From Roseovarius sp. (GTDB lineage: Bacteria; Pseudomonadota; Alphaproteobacteria; Rhodobacterales; Rhodobacteraceae), in the NCBI GenBank assembly GCA_029212365.1, contig JARGOC010000028.1, positions 1 through 48,935 on the forward strand: a stretch of DNA of 48,935 nucleotides. The letters are read 5' to 3'. The position numbers and the translations under genes were made by a program. The notes under the pieces are model-generated. The model made no database searches. It was not told the origin of the DNA and was given only the letters and a program-made list of their open reading frames with translations. Position 1 is the first letter of the stretch; each line of letters starts with the position of its first letter. Positions 46,147-48,935 of this stretch are shown here, piece after piece.

Positions 46147-47480
46147 TCAACCGCGACCAGTTGCAATTTGCAACTCGACCCAAGATATCGCGACATCCTG
46201 AACCGCTTGAGCGAGTTGCACCTGTGAATCCAACGTCGATCGCTCAGTTTCGAGAAGGTCGATAAGATCAAGATCGCCATCCGTGAAGACAGATCGAGAA
46301 AGGTTTAGGGTCGTTTCCTGTGCGGCAACAGAACCTCGTAAGAGTTGGACCCTACGACGGGACTGAGCCAGATTTGACGAAGCGGCCTCAACACTTTCGA
46401 CTGCGGTAAGAACGGCAGATCTCCAAAGAAGCTCAGCTTCCTTGGCGGCAGCGATGGCTTGGTCTCTCGTGGCGCGTCGAAGACCGTGGCTCAACACAGG
46501 AAACGAAAGCAGCGGGCCAAAACTCCAACTCTCGGTGTCGCCCACGGAGACGTTGCCGGATAGTGTCAGAGATGGATACAGTTCGGCTTCGGCGACGCCG
46601 GCGCTTGCAACTGCTGCCGCAAAGGAGCGCTCTGCAGTGCGTATTGAAGGAACGTTACGCAATAGATTTGCGGGTGTTCCCGTTGACGGTGTTCTGCCAG
46701 GCCACGGCAGTGGAGCCCCACGTTGCATGTCTGCGAAGATACTCTGAGCGCGCACATCAATCAGAGTTGCGATGGCAAAAACCGCCGCGTTGAAGCCAGC
46801 AATGAAATTAGGAAGCTCGGCAGTTGTGGCCTGGAGGTCCGCATCCGCCCGTGCCAGATCAAGCTGAGATGCCGCGCCTTCGTTGACTTGAAACTTAACG
46901 AGATCGAGCGTTTCTTCACGGGTCTTGATAGACCTCCGCGTTAATTCTGCGGCTTGCTGATTGAAGCGTGCGGAAATGTAATTTCCAACGATGCTGCTCA
47001 GAAACGCGAGCCTGGCATCACCCACAGAGAAACCTGCTGCTTCCAACTCGGCAAGTGCCTGCTCCCGTCCACGCCTAATACCCCCGAATAGATCAATGAC
47101 CACTGATCCCGACAGCGCCGACGACCTGTCTTCGGTCGTCGGCAGGCCCTCCCCGCCGCTTCTGGTCAGACTTGCAGATAGACTCCCATCCAACTGCGCA
47201 TTCAGTCCGGTCTGACGTACCCCGGCTTCGGCTTGCTCGATGCGCGAAAGGGCAGTGCGCACATCCAAGTTTGCAGAAAGACCGCGATCAATGAATGTAC
47301 TGAGTCTGCCGTCGCGCAGGTCAGTCCACCACTTGTCAGCGCTGACATCTCCATTACGGTTGTTCCTCCACTTAGGAACCGCGCGCCTAGGTCAGCATCG
47401 GGAGTTCTGAAATCTGCTCCAACGGGCGCACAGCCAGCAGTCGCCAACAAAGACAAAAGAGTTTTCCCACGTGTCCACAT
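46147..47480 (-). pseudogene. NodT/TolC-family outer-membrane efflux factor, frameshifted
   Basis: The ATG at 47480 starts a lipoprotein-type N-terminus (LLSLLATAGCAPVG, lipobox before Cys) as in NodT/OprM outer-membrane factors. After about LGARF the frame drifts. In another frame the expected sequence continues (DKWWTDLRDGRLSTFIDRGLSANLDVRTALSRIEQAEAG) to a normal C-terminus. Removing one GC dinucleotide from the CCGCGCGCC run at 47379-47387 joins the halves as DLGAVPKWRNN. It could be a real pseudogene, a phase-variable switch, or a sequencing error. Tripartite-pump outer-membrane channels normally partner RND or ABC exporters; none is seen here. Confidence 0.8.
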
Positions 47481-47506
47481 GATAGCGTCCCCCATCCATT
47501 TGTTTT

Positions 47507-48565
47507 CTAAGATTGTGCCGCAGGTGAAGCTTCAACTGCGACCTGTAGTTCCACCACGCCGCCAAGTAAATCTCGGCAATAGAGTTCGCGTACTAGAACG
47601 GTGAGTGTCACGAGCATGGGTACTGCTAGAAAAACCCCAATGATCCCAAAAATCTGAGCGGCAATTATCTGCGATATGAGAATGCCAGCAGGTAGGATGC
47701 TGAGGTTCGCCTTCATCATCGCGGGCGTGATGAAGTTTCCTTCGACAAACTGGATCAGCAGATAGATCGGCAATGCGACCAAGATGATCCATGGGTCTGC
47801 GGCGGTAAGTCCAAAAACGACAATTGGGATAATGGGCAAGATCACACCAATTGTCGGAATGACGGTCGCGACGCCAACAAAGATTGCAATCTCAAAGGCG
47901 AACGGAAATTCGAGAAGCTCGAAGCTGACGAAGACGAGTCCTACAGTGACCGCAATCGAGAGGCTCAGGGTACGTAGCCAAGCGCGTAATTCCCGAACAA
48001 TCATGTCAATCACCGAACCAATGCGCTCACGATTAGCTTCAGGCAACAAGGCAAGGATTACGCTTCGATACTCGTTGGGAGTCGCGAGAAAAAAGATGGC
48101 CAGGACAAAGGCCAAGATGGCCTTGCCGATCGAACTTCCTAGATTTTGAAGCCGTCCGAGTATGTCTTGCATGAAGCCGCCAGCATCTCCTGCGGCAAAC
48201 GTCGTTTGCAAGCCAGCAATGTCTGGCAGGAACGGAAATTCTGTGCGCCAGCTATCATATCGACCGGCAAGAACTGTTACGGCGTCACCGTACCTATTTG
48301 CGATCTGTGAGGCACTTTCCACGACCGCTGGTACAACTACTGCAAAGACAACAAGCAGCCCCAGAAAGCAGAGAAAAACTCCAACTATCAACGATAGCCA
48401 GCGGGAAGCACCTCGGCCTTGTAGGAATTGCGCCGGAATCGCCATGACCATCGCGAGAAGCATAGCCAGGAACAGGAGCATCACCGTTGTTCGGAAGTAC
48501 CAAAGAGCCAAAACCAACCCGATAATGGCCAAAACTCTGAGAATTTGTCCCGAAAACGCTGTCAT
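47507..48565 (-). CDS. AI-2E family transporter
   Basis: The 352-residue membrane protein has about eight hydrophobic segments in the AI-2E (YdiK/TqsA) arrangement: an N-terminal pair of helices, a soluble segment, and the conserved GVATVIPTIGVILPIIP and FVEGNFITPAMMKANLSILP stretches near the C-terminus. Substrates are uncertain; only a minority export autoinducer-2. The ATG overlaps the stop of the upstream gene by four bases, and the outer-membrane factor gene starts 26 bases after its stop. Confidence 0.88.
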   Translation of the reverse strand: MTAFSGQILRVLAIIGLVLALWYFRTTVMLLFLAMLLAMVMAIPAQFLQGRGASRWLSLIVGVFLCFLGLLVVFAVVVPAVVESASQIANRYGDAVTVLAGRYDSWRTEFPFLPDIAGLQTTFAAGDAGGFMQDILGRLQNLGSSIGKAILAFVLAIFFLATPNEYRSVILALLPEANRERIGSVIDMIVRELRAWLRTLSLSIAVTVGLVFVSFELLEFPFAFEIAIFVGVATVIPTIGVILPIIPIVVFGLTAADPWIILVALPIYLLIQFVEGNFITPAMMKANLSILPAGILISQIIAAQIFGIIGVFLAVPMLVTLTVLVRELYCRDLLGGVVELQVAVEASPAAQS

Positions 48566-48918
48566 GGCCTCGCATCCTCAAGTTGGCGGATGCGCTTTTC
48601 GATGGCAGAACGCAGCGTAAGGTTTTCCTCAAATTGGCGTTTCTGTTGGAACTCAATGAAAATCACGGTTGCGACGGATCCAATAAGAGCCGCGCCCATT
48701 TCAAACACGAGGTCAACAACCACGTTGTTGAGGAACTGTGACATCTGATCTGCATAGGTCTCTGCGATGAACTTGGAACCGGCCACAAACACCATGGCCA
48801 ACGCAAGCGCCACCCAAAGACTCTTGAGTTTCAACGTTTCCCGATTGGTGATGAGGTCAAGCCGATCAGGGTTTTCACTAAAAGGGGTCGATTCTGGCTG
48901 GGGGCGGAATCGTATCAT
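48562..48918 (-). CDS. small two-helix membrane protein
   Basis: The 118-residue protein has two hydrophobic helices (LKSLWVALALAMVFVAGSKFIA and VVVDLVFEMGAALIGSVATVIFI), a basic, charged C-terminal tail, and no family I recognise. It is translationally coupled with the AI-2E family transporter by an ATGA overlap and may be an accessory subunit. The window ends 17 bases upstream of its start, so promoter and earlier operon genes cannot be judged. Confidence 0.6.
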   Translation of the reverse strand: MIRFRPQPESTPFSENPDRLDLITNRETLKLKSLWVALALAMVFVAGSKFIAETYADQMSQFLNNVVVDLVFEMGAALIGSVATVIFIEFQQKRQFEENLTLRSAIEKRIRQLEDARP

Positions 48919-48935
48919 AAGGTATTTTCGACTCT

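Overview
The window looks like part of a large repABC-type plasmid or chromid of a marine-type alphaproteobacterium, most likely Rhodobacteraceae (Roseobacter group). The evidence is a complete repA-repB-repC cassette with two identical parS-like palindromes, a conserved alphaproteobacterial plasmid gene block (large ParB-like protein, DUF3768, methylase/strawberry-notch helicase, toprim protein, DUF2493), moderate GC content, and Rhodobacterales-style protein sequences throughout. No rRNA, tRNA, CRISPR array or intact insertion sequence was seen.

Layout. (1) 305-6556: a TPP-riboswitch-controlled thiamine operon, thiC-thiO-thiS-thiG-thiE-thiF-thiD, on the plus strand. Almost every junction overlaps. 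A Nudix hydrolase and a short-chain dehydrogenase follow closely and may be co-transcribed. (2) 7907-12265: accessory metabolism, namely a nitronate monooxygenase, small unknown proteins, a LysE-type exporter and a DUF6880 protein. (3) 12399-28636: a 16 kb block with all genes on the minus strand that reads as a defence island. In transcription order it holds a Shango-like trio (TerB membrane protein, BrxD-like ATPase, Lhr-like helicase), a RloC/PrrC-like AAA ATPase with a CxxC motif, an Mre11/Rad50-like (SbcD/SbcC, YhaO/YhaN-like) pair, a DUF4238 protein, a CoiA/DUF6035-like protein and a PD-(D/E)xK nuclease-like protein. (4) 28839-38667: the plasmid backbone block on the plus strand, divergent from the defence island, with three similar hairpins separating its first four genes. 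(5) 38676-39315: a HigBA-type toxin-antitoxin locus whose toxin gene is broken by a deletion and frameshift. (6) 39771-43299: repABC with a probable counter-transcribed RNA between repB and repC and two 16-bp perfect palindromes flanking repC. (7) 43819-48918: an AAA/DUF4143 ATPase, a widespread proteobacterial hypothetical gene, and a minus-strand group made of a small membrane protein, an AI-2E family transporter and a NodT/TolC-type outer-membrane factor that is frameshifted in a GC-dinucleotide run.

How it fits together. The replicon carries its own copy-number and partition machinery, a pathway for an essential cofactor (which could make the plasmid hard to lose), and a compact multi-gene defence island. 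The best candidate for an under-described system is the whole 12.4-28.6 kb island. Its first three genes match Shango, but the RloC-like ATPase, nuclease/SMC pair and two PD-(D/E)xK-like proteins behind them on the same strand go beyond the three-gene system. Family names come from motifs read by eye; no database search was run.
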